The notes under the pieces are model-generated. The model worked only from the letters and a program-made list of their open reading frames with translations. It did not search any database and was not told the DNA's origin. 64,000 bases of DNA. Origin: Buxus sempervirens. Its lineage: Eukaryota > Streptophyta > Magnoliopsida > Buxales > Buxaceae. Of this stretch, positions 35,324 to 63,476 are shown one piece after another. Every line of letters begins with the position of its first letter. Position 1 is the first letter of the stretch. Made by a program: the position numbers and the translations under genes. Where the stretch lies: NCBI GenBank assembly GCA_947561395.2, contig OX387195.1:26117126-26181125 (forward strand), given 5' to 3'.

Positions 35324-38300
35324 TCATTTTCCTGGGGACGCAAACCGTAAGCGATCTCTTGGTCGATTTAGAGCACGATCCTTTGGAGATGATGTCTTCC
35401 CTCCACCTGCCTGGCGTATCATCTCTGCAGAAGCAGCTTTCAAAGTCAAGCCACAAAAGAAAATTTGAGACTATTCAATTCAAAGTCAGTCCATCTTAAA
35501 ATAAGGAAAAAACGTGTTGAACACAAAGACCTAAATTCCCTGACTTATTACCCAGCACGTTTGAGGAAGTCTTTTCTGTCTGTTGACATCCCTAAGTACA
35601 ATCTTGTTCCTAGAATATATGATGGAAAAAAATATAGCAAATATGTATCTCTCCTTTATCCTCATCTATGATTTTTCTATGCAGGCAAGCAAAATATCAT
35701 ATCAAAAGACAGCAGCAGCAGCAGCAACAAAATTCCTTACCTAAATCAAATGGGATCATATGATTTTTCTCACATGCACCTCTCTGAGTATACATTTTCA
35801 ATGCCCAAAAGTCAAAATCATCTCAACCTATCTTTACCTTTTCTGTTACTGGGATTATTCTGGATAAAACCACCAATACAACATGCATTCTTTTGCCACG
35901 ATACAATTGCATGATTTCAAGCTCCACCCAAAACTGATACATTTCAGTCGAAAAACATTACTCTTTCTAGACGCTTTATAAGAAACCAACCTCAAATACC
36001 TAAAGTTCTATAGAAAAATAAAACTGAAGAAAAGGGAAGGAAAAGGAACTTTTCATTAAAGTTATATATTTGGTCCATGAGAAAATACGTGTCCAATGAA
36101 AATACTTTACCAAAAAGATCACATTTTTTTTTACTAAAAGGCCCTAAAAGTTTTTCTTCTTAAAATCAAGGAAAAAGAATGAAATAGATCAGAAATTGCA
36201 CTTTCACTTTCCTTTCCACTGTTTTCCGTCTAACCAAACACAAGCTTAATGATTTTTCAGGATGCTCTGAATCCTTATGGGTATGTTTCTGTTAGTTTGG
36301 AATGCTAGGCATCAAATTCACCAAGTGCGAAATCCTATATGAAACCAAAATTTGGATACTTGTGCATGGAAGGAACATTAGGTATTTCACAACCACCTGC
36401 ACTTCTATCCTGAGAAAAATGTCAACTCTTCAGAACTCATCCTATACGATCAATTTGTACTTGAAGTTTTTTATACTTCTTTTTTTTTTTTTTACATTTT
36501 TTGTGAATAAGAAGGGAAACAGACAAGCAGTATATAGAACAATTGAAATCATAAAAGGAACAACAAAATTCACCTCTTTTCCTCTCAAGCTCTTGATCAA
36601 GCTCTTCTTTCCATTTCCTCTGTCTCTCAGAAAAGCTTGCACTGCAAACAAACATCAATTTTAAGATTAATAAAGAGAAGCACAGAAATTTAATAAGAAA
36701 AGTAAAAGAAAGCAAGCATCAGCTGTTTAATCAACCTTAGAATAGTATGTTCCTGCTGATCACCAAGAGGTAGCCCTTTCAATTCATTAAGTTCAGGGGA
36801 AGGAATTTCTTGCAATGCTTGATTGTTTGAAGCACCAACATTTGAAATACGCCTGCAGTTCTGAGGGATTGCAGTATTTACAGCATCAACTGCTGCATGG
36901 GGAATCTTGTTTGGAACCCGGCTTGGGGATCTGCTTTTTGGAGGTAACTTCAAATAATTTGGACTATTTTCATCTTGTGTGTTCCCAACAACACTTGGAG
37001 AACCAGACCCATTCAAGGTGTTATAGTACTCTTCATATAGAGGTGTTTGCAGCTTCTTCAGCTCAAGAGCCTGGGGTCATGTTAAAAAGCAATTCAAAAC
37101 CTGAAGACAGCTGTTGGTGGAACAAGTGCAGATGCAAAAGCAAAATTTGAATGCATGACAAAATTAATCCCATTATTGATGTCTCAAAATTTTATAACAC
37201 AATACCTTCTCATCCAGGAATGCTCTAATTTTTGTTTCTGTAACTTCATCATCCTCCTCAGATACGGATGGTCCACAAGGAAATGTGAAGTCCATACATC
37301 CCTGAGCAGATGCACAAGGGATGCCAGTGGCATGATTCAGTGGTTGGCTAGAGTCCAAAACTGATTCTCTTTGCTCCAGTCCTGGACTCCCATCAAATTT
37401 GCAAGGCCAATCATCAGGGGGCTCACTCATTGGATTGAAACTCTGGTTTAAACAAATAAATGCATTTTAGTTACTGAAGCGATTTCTTCCTAAGGAATAT
37501 TTAATCCAAGGGAAGGGAACAGAACCAGTTCACTACCTTATTAAAATCATCTGAATTGATGGCAGAATTGAACGTTTCGGACCCACATACCAAAAAATTA
37601 TCTTTGTCATCTATTTGGCACATGTCATCATCACTGTTGCTCATTGCCCAAAGTAATCCTGTTTCTGAAAACTTCTCAGGATATATCGTGGAGCACCTAA
37701 CATTATCCATATCGCATTCATCCTTCACTCCACAACAGATGTTTCTGGGCCTAACCACAGGGTTATTGCTGATATCAATAGCCTTTACTGTCATATTGCA
37801 AACAATGTACATTCTGGATGAATTCCTAAACCATCAAATGGTACAACTTACGAGTTCCTTGGGATTGCATCACATGTTGGCAATAGGCTCCCAGATTTTT
37901 CCTGATATTAGAAAAATTACTATGATTAACTGAAGAATAGTCACAAAAAGAAGAAACTAAGCCCAGATTATTAAAACTGAGTACAGTTATGCTGACCATA
38001 ACCGAGGTGCGAGACATTGGGCTCACTTCCCGATATTCCCCAGTAACAAAGGGATGCTGCATGAAGTTAACAAAGAAAAAAAGTAATGGCTTCAAAATAA
38101 TTCAATCCAAAAAGCCACTTAACAGAAATAAAAGAATATTAAATTACTGATAGAAGCTCAAAAGTAAGAACCACCTGTTACACAAAGAACTGAAAAAAAA
38201 AGATAAGAGATTGTTTTACTAAGAAGTCACCTGTAGCAACTCAGACGCAGCTGGCCTCAAGTGTGGTTCCCTGCAAAAATTAGAATAGTCTTGCTTAAAA

Positions 38301-41300
38301 AACTTAGAAAAGTATCCGTTAGAAAGAATGATTAAGAGTACAGAAATTCATCGTTATTTCAACAGCCATATTAACAGCCATTAAGATTTACAATGAAATT
38401 ATGTTTATACAACGATTACAAATACAAATCTTCAGGAACATCTGGGAGAACCAAACTTGTAGTGGACAACACCCCACAGTATATGTATCATAACCCAGAG
38501 GTTGCAACTTCGAGCTTACTTTCCAAACAAAGTAAAATTGAAAATTCAAGAAAGGATTTGAATCAAGTGCTTGGTACGGTCAGAAGAATCATTAAATTCA
38601 AGAAAGTTATTTAACTGCCATACTTCCTAAAATACCACGAGAAGAATGGCAAAAAAGGAGAAAAGGGAGATCATGAATGTACTTTTGTAAACATTTCAGT
38701 AGAAAATCCTTTGCCTCAACAGAGAGATGATCAGGAATGGGAGGGTGAGACTTAGTTGTTCCAATATGGAAGAGAGCAGCAACCTGAAATAACATCCCCA
38801 ATTAATTCTAGTATTACAGAAAGATACAATCAAATGAATGCTGGTAGGTTTGGGGAATGGAGGAAAGATAGAAAATAACCAACAAAAAGATTTTCGTTAT
38901 TTTTTTTGGCAAGCTAATTCTAAAATATACCTCTTGGTATTGCTGGCTCCAAGGAGGTTTTCCTGTCGCCATCTCAATAACAGTACATCCCACACTCCAT
39001 ATGTCAGCAGAGCTATGAAATTTAATAATAAGTCAGCAAAATAATAATTCATCATATGTGCACAGGAAAAATAATAACAGAAAATGGAAGGCTATTGATG
39101 CCTGTAGAAGACCATCATATGCAAATAAACAAATTCTAATATCAACAACAAGTACAAGCATGTTACAAACTTAAATCAAATGATTCAGGGAATTCTTTAA
39201 ATGATTAATTTATATTAATTGCATCATAAAACCTAAATCTGATTTCTAACCCACAGGTGTGGTATTGCCACGGCTTTCGAACTGTGAATTGAATAAAAAC
39301 CACTTGGAATGTAATTGTTAGTTTGAATCACAGATGGTAAGATTCATAAAGACTGAAGTAGAATATAGTTTGCATTAAGATTCTGGGATTGGTCTTAAGA
39401 AAAGAGTTTTTCTTTTTTTAGTCTTACAAAGGTTTAAATATGCAAATTTAATCGTTTTGGAGTACTATATTCTACATAAATGATTAGATAAAATGGAAAT
39501 TGGAATTCTGTTAGTATTGAAGAATCAAATCATTTTAACCATATTAATAGATCAGAAATCATAAAAGAAGTCATAAGATTCAATATATGAATAACTTAGG
39601 GTAAAACCGGAACAAACTTTAAGATCCATTGAATTAATAATACAGATTATTACATTACTCCAAAAAACATCAACCATTTCTTTAGTTATTGAACTTATTG
39701 TTTACGGAATAACATAACAAGGTATTAAGTTATTAATAAAAATTATTACGTAACTATATAATAATAACTTTTTAAGATGAATAACAATTAAATTAATTTT
39801 CTAATCTTATAAAAACCCATTAAGGCTTCATTAATGCAGTTGAGGAAGGAGCATGTACCAAACAACCAAATAGAGATCTATCTCTTCATTGTCAAATATC
39901 AAACAGTACTGCCTAGAGTCCAATTTTTTTTTTCCAAAATTTTATTTTTTCTAAGAAGCCAACTTCTATCTTCTCCCCCTCTATTCATAATCAGCCATAC
40001 TGATTGAATATTTTCTCTTTTTTCATTTCTACAAGGCCTTCCTAATGCCCTATCTCTCTCTCTCTCTCTTTTGACGCTGTAGTATATCCAACCTTTTTTT
40101 TTCAATTTTCATCAGTACGTAAATCTCCTACCTTCTTTTGTAAAACATGAGAAATGAAAGAATACAATTGTCCAAAATGCATGAAGGCAATTGCTAATGT
40201 TTTCAATAAACTAGTAGAACTTTCTACTAGTGAGATTATAAAATTGAGTGAGCTGCCACTGCATATAAGTTTAAAAAACCCATTGATGTCGACATTACAC
40301 TTTTCTCTCACTCAGAAGCAGAAAAAACAATAAAAGGATAAATGTGAAATCATAGATCAGATAAGATGGGAGACTCATCATGTTTAGATAGTATTCATTT
40401 TTTTATGACAAATGCCATATAGACACTAATGAACTTCTTTTTAAAATTGTAATAAAAGTAAAAAGTTCCATGAATGCAATCATGTCAAAGCTAGAAATGT
40501 GTGAGATGAGCCTTACAAGCTATGCCCTGTCTGGAGAATTACTTCAGGAGCCATCCAGTATGGAGTACCTTTCATCGACTTGGCTCCTGACATTGTAGCC
40601 TATGGCAATCCAAGAACCTTGATCAGCATTGAATACTCCAAGGACTAACACTAGATAAGAGATCAAAAGCTTAAAGCATATTAGAAATAAAACAATAGCT
40701 ATCAATGCTCATACCAGCTCAACAACTTGTTTGGATGCACCAAAGTCTGCAAGCTTGATGCATCCTTTATTGTCAACAAGGATATTTGCCCCCTGAATGT
40801 GGATGAAAAATGCAATTTATTACTTCATAAGGAGAATATCAAATGTGTGTGAAAGAGAGGAAGGAGAAATGGGGGGAGAGAGAGAGAGAGGGCACATAGA
40901 TACCCTCCTCGAATGTTCCATTGGAGGAGAACTGCAGTACCTTGATATCCCTGTGCATGATTCCATTCTTGTGGAGGTACTCCAGCCCCAGTAACAGCTG
41001 TTTCGTGTACATTCTTATGACCTGTTAGGCAAACTGATCAGGAAACTAATAGCAACATTCCCAACGCTGAAACTCTGCAGTTTTAAGACTATAAAAGACT
41101 TACAGCCTCAGGGAAGGCTCCAAATTTCCCCAGGAGTGACGAAATGGATCCACCAGGAACAAATTCTAGCAGGATATTTAAGGTGTTTTCCTCCCTTGCA
41201 GTTCCCAAATATCTCTGAGAAGTTAAGCAAACACTGTTGGAACAGAGAAGGTCATCAATTGCGCTAAAAGATCAGAAGATCATACTCACAACGATGTTTG

Positions 41301-42020
41301 GATGTGATAGATTCTTAAGAAGCTTCACTTCTTCCTCGAGCTCCCGGATATGGGCCTATTGTAATCAAATCAGAAATAATCACTCGAATTCTATACCAAA
41401 TGAACTGAAGAAGCAGCATCAACCAGAAGACTGAAAAACAGTTACGGACACTAAAATCCACCAGAAACAACAACTCAGAACCGCAGATTACAGATCTATC
41501 AGAAACTGCTCCAGTGAGGGTAAACTATATGAGCCAATTAAAAATAGGAAATAAAGAAAAGAATAACTACAATACGGAACAGTACAATCTGATCCTCACC
41601 TGAGCTTTATCCTTCGAAGCATTGTTTGCTGCAATCAAAACCTGAAATTAGAAACAAGAACAAGGTCAAAATCGAAGTCGAAACAAACCACACCAAATAA
41701 ACAAGAACCAGAATGTAGTCGCAGGGACAAAATTAGACCTGCTTGACAGCGAGAAGCTCTCCGGAATCGAGATTCATCCCCATATAAACTCGGCCAAATG
41801 CTCCACAACCGATCAATTCGCCTTTTCTCCATCGGATCGGAGGCGCGTTGTCTTTCACGATCGGAGGAAGCGCCGGAGGCGGTGGTCTAGCGAAAATGCC
41901 TACCCTGGATTTCCGAAGACAAGAACCGATCTTTTCCACCAGACCTCCAACGGATCCTTCATCACCATCTGGACTTCGAAAAACAAGAGATCGACGAACC
42001 GATCCAAAAATGTCTTGCAT
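35324..42020 (-). CDS. NPK1/ANP-type MAP kinase kinase kinase
   Basis: Seventeen exons join in phase on the minus strand: 42020-41739, 41641-41600, 41355-41290, 41214-41104, 41021-40941, 40792-40715, 40599-40517, 39012-38931, 38783-38683, 38270-38231, 38056-37997, 37901-37852, 37768-37537, 37442-37206, 37070-36736, 36641-36574 and 35424-35324. The product is 682 residues (tobacco NPK1 is about 690). The start [14 protein letters not shown] is that of NPK1. The kinase domain runs about 63-326: glycine loop GCGAFG 71-76, Lys93, HRDIK 190-194, DFG 210-212, APE 237-239. All key residues are present. The C-terminal region includes [20 protein letters not shown] and the tail [11 protein letters not shown], matching the part of NPK1 that binds the NACK1 kinesin. 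The family heads the NACK-PQR cascade that expands the phragmoplast in cytokinesis and also signals in stress. Which of ANP1-3 it matches cannot be told here. Confidence 0.94.
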
Positions 42021-43491
42021 CCCCGCTTCTGCTCGAGAAGGATATCTAGGGTTTCGTGTGACTGTAGCAGTTTGGTTCAGAGAAAACTAGGGTTCTTTGG
42101 ATTCCATTTCGGTGGAGAGGAGAGGGTGAAGGAGAAGAAATTTGAAGGAGGGAAAAAAGGCCGGTGGCATTTCTTTCAAAAAAATATTTAAAAAAAGTAA
42201 AAAAAACAAAAATTGAAAATAATAGGTGGGATCAACGGTGGCGCAGCGGTCTATAGAAACAAATAATCCTGCCACGTGCGCCTGCCTTATTGGATGTGGC
42301 TATCCCATCTACTTAGACATGATTAGACAATAGATCTGATCTGAGCTTAACCTTTAAAATCTTGAGATATTATGTCGTGATCGAGTAGCACTGTAGCAGT
42401 ACAGTACAGTACAGCAATACCATAGCATTTGTATTTCTTGGTCCTTTGATTTCTTTTGAGAAGGAACGTGAATTTTTTTTGTTTTCTTTTTTTTTTTTTT
42501 TTGGGTAAAGAAAATGAGGGTTAATGATTATAATCACTGTTTGATTTTTTACTTTAGGGAATAAGGAATCGGGGCACTCGCAAGAATTCATTTATATTCC
42601 CGTTTGATAAACAACACATAAGACGCTGCAACTTTTCCACACTTTCTAGGCTGTATTTGGACCTTCGATTAAAAAGTTTTTTTTTCCCGATTGGAAGAAA
42701 ATGATTTGAAAAGAAAATTTATCAAAACCTAATGTCTTTATTGTAACAAGGCCCTCTTCCTCGTCCCGAGAAAATGGCGAGCAAAGATCACAAATGTTGT
42801 GAACCCACCCATGTTCTGGGTGTTTCTTACATTCCCTAACGATCAAGCCAACGCCTAAATCTAGTCTGCTTTGACGTACTTACACATTATGGGGTCTTAC
42901 TGAAGATCTCGTGCCCGAAATCTGTGACATCAAATGTAAAGCCTATATAATTCATTAATCCGAAGACAAGGTTTTTTTTTCTTTTAATTATGAAATGAGA
43001 ATAAGATATATTAAAAATGAAAGCATTAAAGAAAATAAATTGGAAGAAAAATAGATATTGACTAAAATAAAAGATAACAAACTATACCCTCGGAAGAAAA
43101 TTGTACTATACATAACTGCCTTTCAAGAACACCAAACAAATTGGTTCTAAGGGTTACTCCCATGTAATTTGAAGGCCAGCGACCAGACGATCAAATCCCC
43201 TGCCTGCAGGGTTAGGCCACGGATTGAGGCAATTATCTCCACCTACAGAACAGTGCGGTGCACTCCCGTAGTGTTGAGGTGATGGTCCAATTTCCCTGAG
43301 TAAGGTGGGGTTGATTTGGTAGCTATGGCTCAATCCGAGGAAGAAGCCCCTATGGTCACGCCCAAGGGGGTTGACCACACTGGTAGCCCCGGAAAAAAAA
43401 TAAAAAAAGGAAGACATGAATAAGCCCCAATCATTCATGCTGTTGTGGTGGCACAATGCCAGCAGCTAATGGACAGGGAAATCCTTGCCAG
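42021..43491. other. Kinase promoter side and MIRO 3' flank
   Basis: The first few hundred bases contain the kinase 5' UTR and promoter. One AACGG core occurs near 42233 but fits the MSA consensus poorly. The rest is AT-rich, except for a GC-richer piece at 43150-43395 described separately. Confidence 0.5.
43150..43395 (-). repeat. GC-rich unclassified repeat-like segment
   Basis: Base composition is clearly richer in G+C than the surroundings and there is no gene structure. On the minus strand it contains GGGGCTACCAGTGTGGTCAA and GATTTGATCGTCTGGTCGC, which look like parts of plant SINE or LINE tails. Ends and target duplications were not found. Confidence 0.35.
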
Positions 43492-59257
<15,766 letters not shown>

Positions 59258-59684
59258 TGACACTGAAAAGAAAAATGGATAACACGAAGTCAATGTCCCG
59301 GTTGGTGGAAATACATTAGAACAGACGAGGTACAGTAATTTTCTATGCAGTAACAAATGCGTACCTGAACTTAAACCCTAGTTCTTACTGTTGAATGTGG
59401 GGTTGAATGAAAATTTCTAAGATCCAAACCGTGCTTTGAGATATACAAGCGACTTCTGGTCAGCTGGAGAAACAGTCCAAACCCTAATTCAAAGCGCTGG
59501 GAAAATCAAATTGCGGAAGGCTTACTTCTGAATTTCTGTGTTTTGTGTTGGTCTGTCTTTTCCCTCTCTTTCTGAAAAAGAAAAAAAATAAAAATAAGTG
59601 GTTCCCTGTTGAGACAGTAACCCACACGTGGGATCTTGAAAAAGGCAATATTCAAATAAAATGATATTTAACCGTTATAATATT
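59258..59684. other. MIRO promoter and 5' UTR region
   Basis: Sequence upstream of the MIRO start on the minus strand. It should hold the promoter and leader. No TATA box was assigned. Confidence 0.5.
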
Positions 59685-61326
59685 GGGAAAATTATGAAAA
59701 GGGGTAACTTTAATTATAAAAACATGCTACTAAGATGGCAAATTGTATAAACATGCCACTTTTTAACAATAATTGCTCTGAAGGGTCATTCTACTATTGA
59801 GTTTTTGCAAATGACAAAGTGCCCTTGGTTAAAATAGGGGAAAGGAGAGGGAAACATGTGATTTCCCTCTCCTTCCCTAAAATCAATTTTCTCCCCTTTC
59901 AACGAACCAATCGCACAGGCCTTACCATTTTCGCTCATTCCATCTCCCTCTCCCTCTTTCATTCTCATAGCATTTCAACGAACATTTAACCCTCGGTCGA
60001 AACCCTTCCATCTCAACGAATATCGCACCATTCGCTCATACCATCTCTGTCTCCCTCTTTCATTGACGTTGCTATTCATTGGAACGAGAAGGTTACAGGT
60101 TTATTAGAAAACCTCTGCATTAGCAGTAATCTTTATCTACTATCATCATCACATAAATATGGCTCACAATACAAGAATACACAACAGATCAGGTATATCA
60201 GTCAATTCCCCTCAAATTAATTGAAGATAGATGTTGGGGAAAAAACTATTGGAGTTTAAACCCGTATCGAAATCTAAATATGTCACTGTTATAAATAACA
60301 TTTAGAAACGATGTACTCATTTAAAAAATTATGTTAATTCACCGGACGAGATTGACCAAGGCACAAAGAGCTTAATATGGTATAAATGCCCTTACATGTT
60401 CTATCAAGACTAACTGAGACAAGATACCTTTAAAGAAAGGGAAAAGCAAATAAAACATGGTAATTTATTATATTACTACTATTCTTGCAGACCTTATTTC
60501 ATGTTTAAGGTTGAAGTGTAATGAGAAAAAGCAAAGAAAATAAAATAGTAGAAAGAAAAGTAGGAAGAAAAAGTTTATACACACACTGATTAAACTGGTA
60601 TGGCAATTTCCTCTTGGCCAAAAAAGAGTTTCTAGAATCCCTCAGCACCAAGAGTGATAATACTGGCAACATTGGGGATTGCTCACATTGCAGGAGATGG
60701 GGACAGCAACACAATGGAGGAGATGGGGATGGCAACATTGGGGATTAGGGCAACTTGTTCAAAGAAGTAAGTGAAATTAAATCTGTAAACCTTGATGCCA
60801 ATGGCCTCCAAATGAGCGAAGTGTGCAGAGAGCTACTAGACGGCAGCAACATGATCAACGGCAGCAAGAATCCCCACGGCGATGCCTCGTCGACCGCAAC
60901 CTGCAACATTCTCGTTCCGATGAACAACAACGTCAATGAAAGAGGGAGACAGAGATGGTATGAGCGAATGGTTCGATATTCGTTGAGATAGAAGGGTTTC
61001 GACCGAGGGTTAGATGTTCGTTGAGATGGTATACGAATGAAAGAGGGAGAGGGAGATGGAATGAGAGAAAACAGCAAGGCCTGTGCGATTGGTTCGTTGA
61101 AGGGGGAGAAATTTGATTTTGGGGAAGAAGGAGAGGGAAATCACGTGTTTCCCTCTCCTTCCCCCTATTTTAACCAAGGGCACTTTTGCCATTTGCAAAA
61201 GCCCAATAGTAGAATGACCATTCAGAACAATTATTGTTGAAAAGTGGCATGCTTATGCAATTTGACATCTTAGTGGCATGTTTTTATAATTAAACGTGTA
61301 AAGTAACCCCTTTCGATAATTTTCCC
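59685..61326. mobile_element. Element with ~420-bp terminal inverted repeats (MULE-like)
   Basis: The left arm 59685-60100 and right arm 60898-61326 are inverted copies at high identity. They start GGGAAAATTATGAAAAGGGG and, inverted, AGGGAAAATTATCGAAAGGG. Shared anchors include GGGAAA..CACGTG-type pieces, AAGTGGCAT and CTCCCTCTTTCATT. Arms of this length are typical of Mutator-like elements. The 800-bp centre has repeated GGCAACATTGGGGATT (60664 and 60731) and no transposase frame. A 9-bp target duplication is not visible. Confidence 0.75.
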
Positions 61327-62525
61327 TGTAGACCAAATTGCCCATTCATGATATTCAACGTTTAATATTGTGGTTGGAAGTTGGAACTGGTTTATTTTTT
61401 ATCTATGTCTTTTCTTAAATACAGGGCTTTGCAGCTAACTTTTTTTTTTCCCTTTCTTGTATTCCTAATATAAGTAAAATGTTACATGCCCAGGTTGGAT
61501 TGTCTATTGGTTGAAACTATCATATTCACCTCGTATTCGATTCAAAAATATCAAATATATTCACAAAATTCTATTTTACAGCTCGGATGTGATTTTGAAA
61601 ACTAGAACATAATTCAACACACTGAGGATCTGAATATATTCCTTCCATAATCTTTAATTTTTATTTAACTAGTGACGACATGTGGTTATAAGCTATTAAT
61701 TAGATGTAGAAGTTAATCTTTACTACTATAAAAAGTACGAAGGCCTTTAATGTTTGTCCACTTTTTTCTTCCTAGACTGCCCTCATAGTAAAAACTAATT
61801 TGGATGAAGCTGTCCTTTCGATTCACCGCACCTCTTGGGAATAGCCATGGGGCGAGTGTGTCTATTTGTGTTGCTGGAATCACATACTACGATATCAATT
61901 AATAACCGAGGTACTCCTTCAAATCCTTAATAACCGCGAGTAGAATTATCGATTCTGTGATTGTGTCTTGGATATTGACGAACTTGTTGCATCGTTGAGT
62001 AGATAGATCGTTGAGTGGATAGAGACTATTAGAAATAGATAAACATTTCTCCTCCTTCCTACTCTTCTCTTCTTTTCTTCGGCCGCCATTTCCTTCGCGC
62101 AAGGAGGTTCTCAGTTGTTACATTTTCAAATGTCACCCATATCAGGTGCTTTTTTTTAGTGATTTTAGTGGGTATTTCTTAGTTTTCTAGTTGACGAGGA
62201 AATTGGTTCCCGCCAAATAGTATTGTTATTTTTATCTTGAAAGATTACTTTTGTCAATCTCTCTTTATGTTCTTTTCCTTCCCTTGGCAAGTTTGTTCTT
62301 TTTGTTCCACAATGAACAGTGTTGTTTTCTTAACGAGTAAGAGATTTTCCCCTTTCCTCTTTGTTTCTGTTTCCATTCTACATCGTGTTTATTGCTTTGT
62401 TTTATCCTTGAATTTGATGAAGGAATTTGTTTTTCCAGTTACAGAGTTGTTCTTTGAACAAGCATTTTTCCCTTCTCATTTCTTTCTTCTGAAATGTTTG
62501 CTCTTTCTGTTTACCGTCAAGGGTA
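61327..62525. other. Intergenic, possible first exon region of the pseudogene
   Basis: AT-rich spacer. From about 62240 there is T-rich sequence with Phe/Val-rich short frames that could be a decayed signal-peptide exon of the following gene, but no joined frame was found. Confidence 0.4.
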
Positions 62526-63476
62526 ATTGATGAGGGAGAACATGATGTGGTAATTTCATGGGGTACAAGGAGGTCCATGGCCGAAGCGAACAATAGTGAC
62601 CCTGAATACAACTCATCTCTCATATTAGCTGCGAGGAGAACACATAGGAAAGACCCTCTAGATGGATTCAAGCGTTACACCGGTGGATGGAATATAAAAA
62701 ATAAGCATTACTGGGCTGTAAGTTTCCAGATCTTGGATGGGTCATCTCTTCTGGGTTTTATCTATTTTTATATAATTGACCTGTGAATGTCTAAAATACA
62801 TAATCCATTATCTCTACTTTTTAATTGGATTGTCATTTTCTAGAGCACTGAAGCGATTTTTTTTTATTTGGAAGTTGATTTGTGTCTGAGCATTTTTTCC
62901 CCCTTTGTTCTGGCTTGCTTATCATATTTTTGATTTTTATTATCTGTGATTAGTTTGTTTTGTGTTTATCATGATCAAATTATCCTTTTCTTTGTGTTTT
63001 CTAGAATTACTTTGAAAACAGTTTTGTGGGTTTTTCTGTGGCTCCATTATTTATCATTGCTGCAGTCTGGTTCCTGGTCTTTGGATTGTGCTTGTTGTAT
63101 ATGAGCTGCTATTTTGCTGTTGCCGAAGACCCCATTATGGCTATTCGCGAATAGCTTATGCCCTCTCTCTCTCATTTTTCTCATATTATTCACTGTTGCC
63201 GCAATGTAAGTTCCTCTTCTCATTTTACTTTACCCGTTGATTGTTTGTTAGTTTATTGATCATTTGAATTCATTGATGTTTTGCTCTGTTTTCAGTGTTG
63301 GATGTGTTGTTCTGTACACTGGTTAGGGGAAGTTTCACAGTACCACAACGAACACATTAGACTATGTTGTGCAACAAGCCCATCTCACTGTTCAGAATCT
63401 TAGAAGTGTATCAGATTACCTCGTTGCCGCCAAGAAGATTAACGTGGAGCAGAACTTTTTGGCTTCTAATTCCTAG
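62526..63476 (+). pseudogene. Broken plant transmembrane-protein gene
   Basis: Three exon pieces resemble a plant-specific multi-pass membrane protein of unknown function (Arabidopsis At1g71110/At2g25270 type, from memory). Piece 1 (62526-62717) reads SWGTRRSMAEANNS...HRKDPLDGFKRYTGGWN and ends at a GTAAGT donor. Piece 2 (63005-63205) holds a membrane segment VAPLFIIAAVWFLVFGLC. It then loses frame: one base is missing before the Cys-Cys-Arg-Arg-Pro part (near 63115), and two extra bases sit in a CT run near 63165-63175. Piece 3 (63296-63476) has stops at 63324-63326 and 63474-63476, both explained by CAG to TAG changes. There is no in-frame ATG before Met in SMAEAN. The splice sites are kept, so it arose as a genomic copy rather than by retroposition. 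Confidence 0.75.

Noticed and set aside
36302..36715. Open frames on both strands near 36.3-36.7 kb
   Set aside because: They overlap exon 16 of the kinase and flanking intron; the true coding frame covers only 36574-36641.
42225..42245. MSA element in the kinase promoter
   Set aside because: The AACGG core is present, but flanking bases fit the consensus at only about 7 of 11 positions.
60745..61077. 110-residue minus-strand frame as a transposase piece
   Set aside because: It falls in the inverted-repeat arm and low-complexity centre, with no transposase motif.
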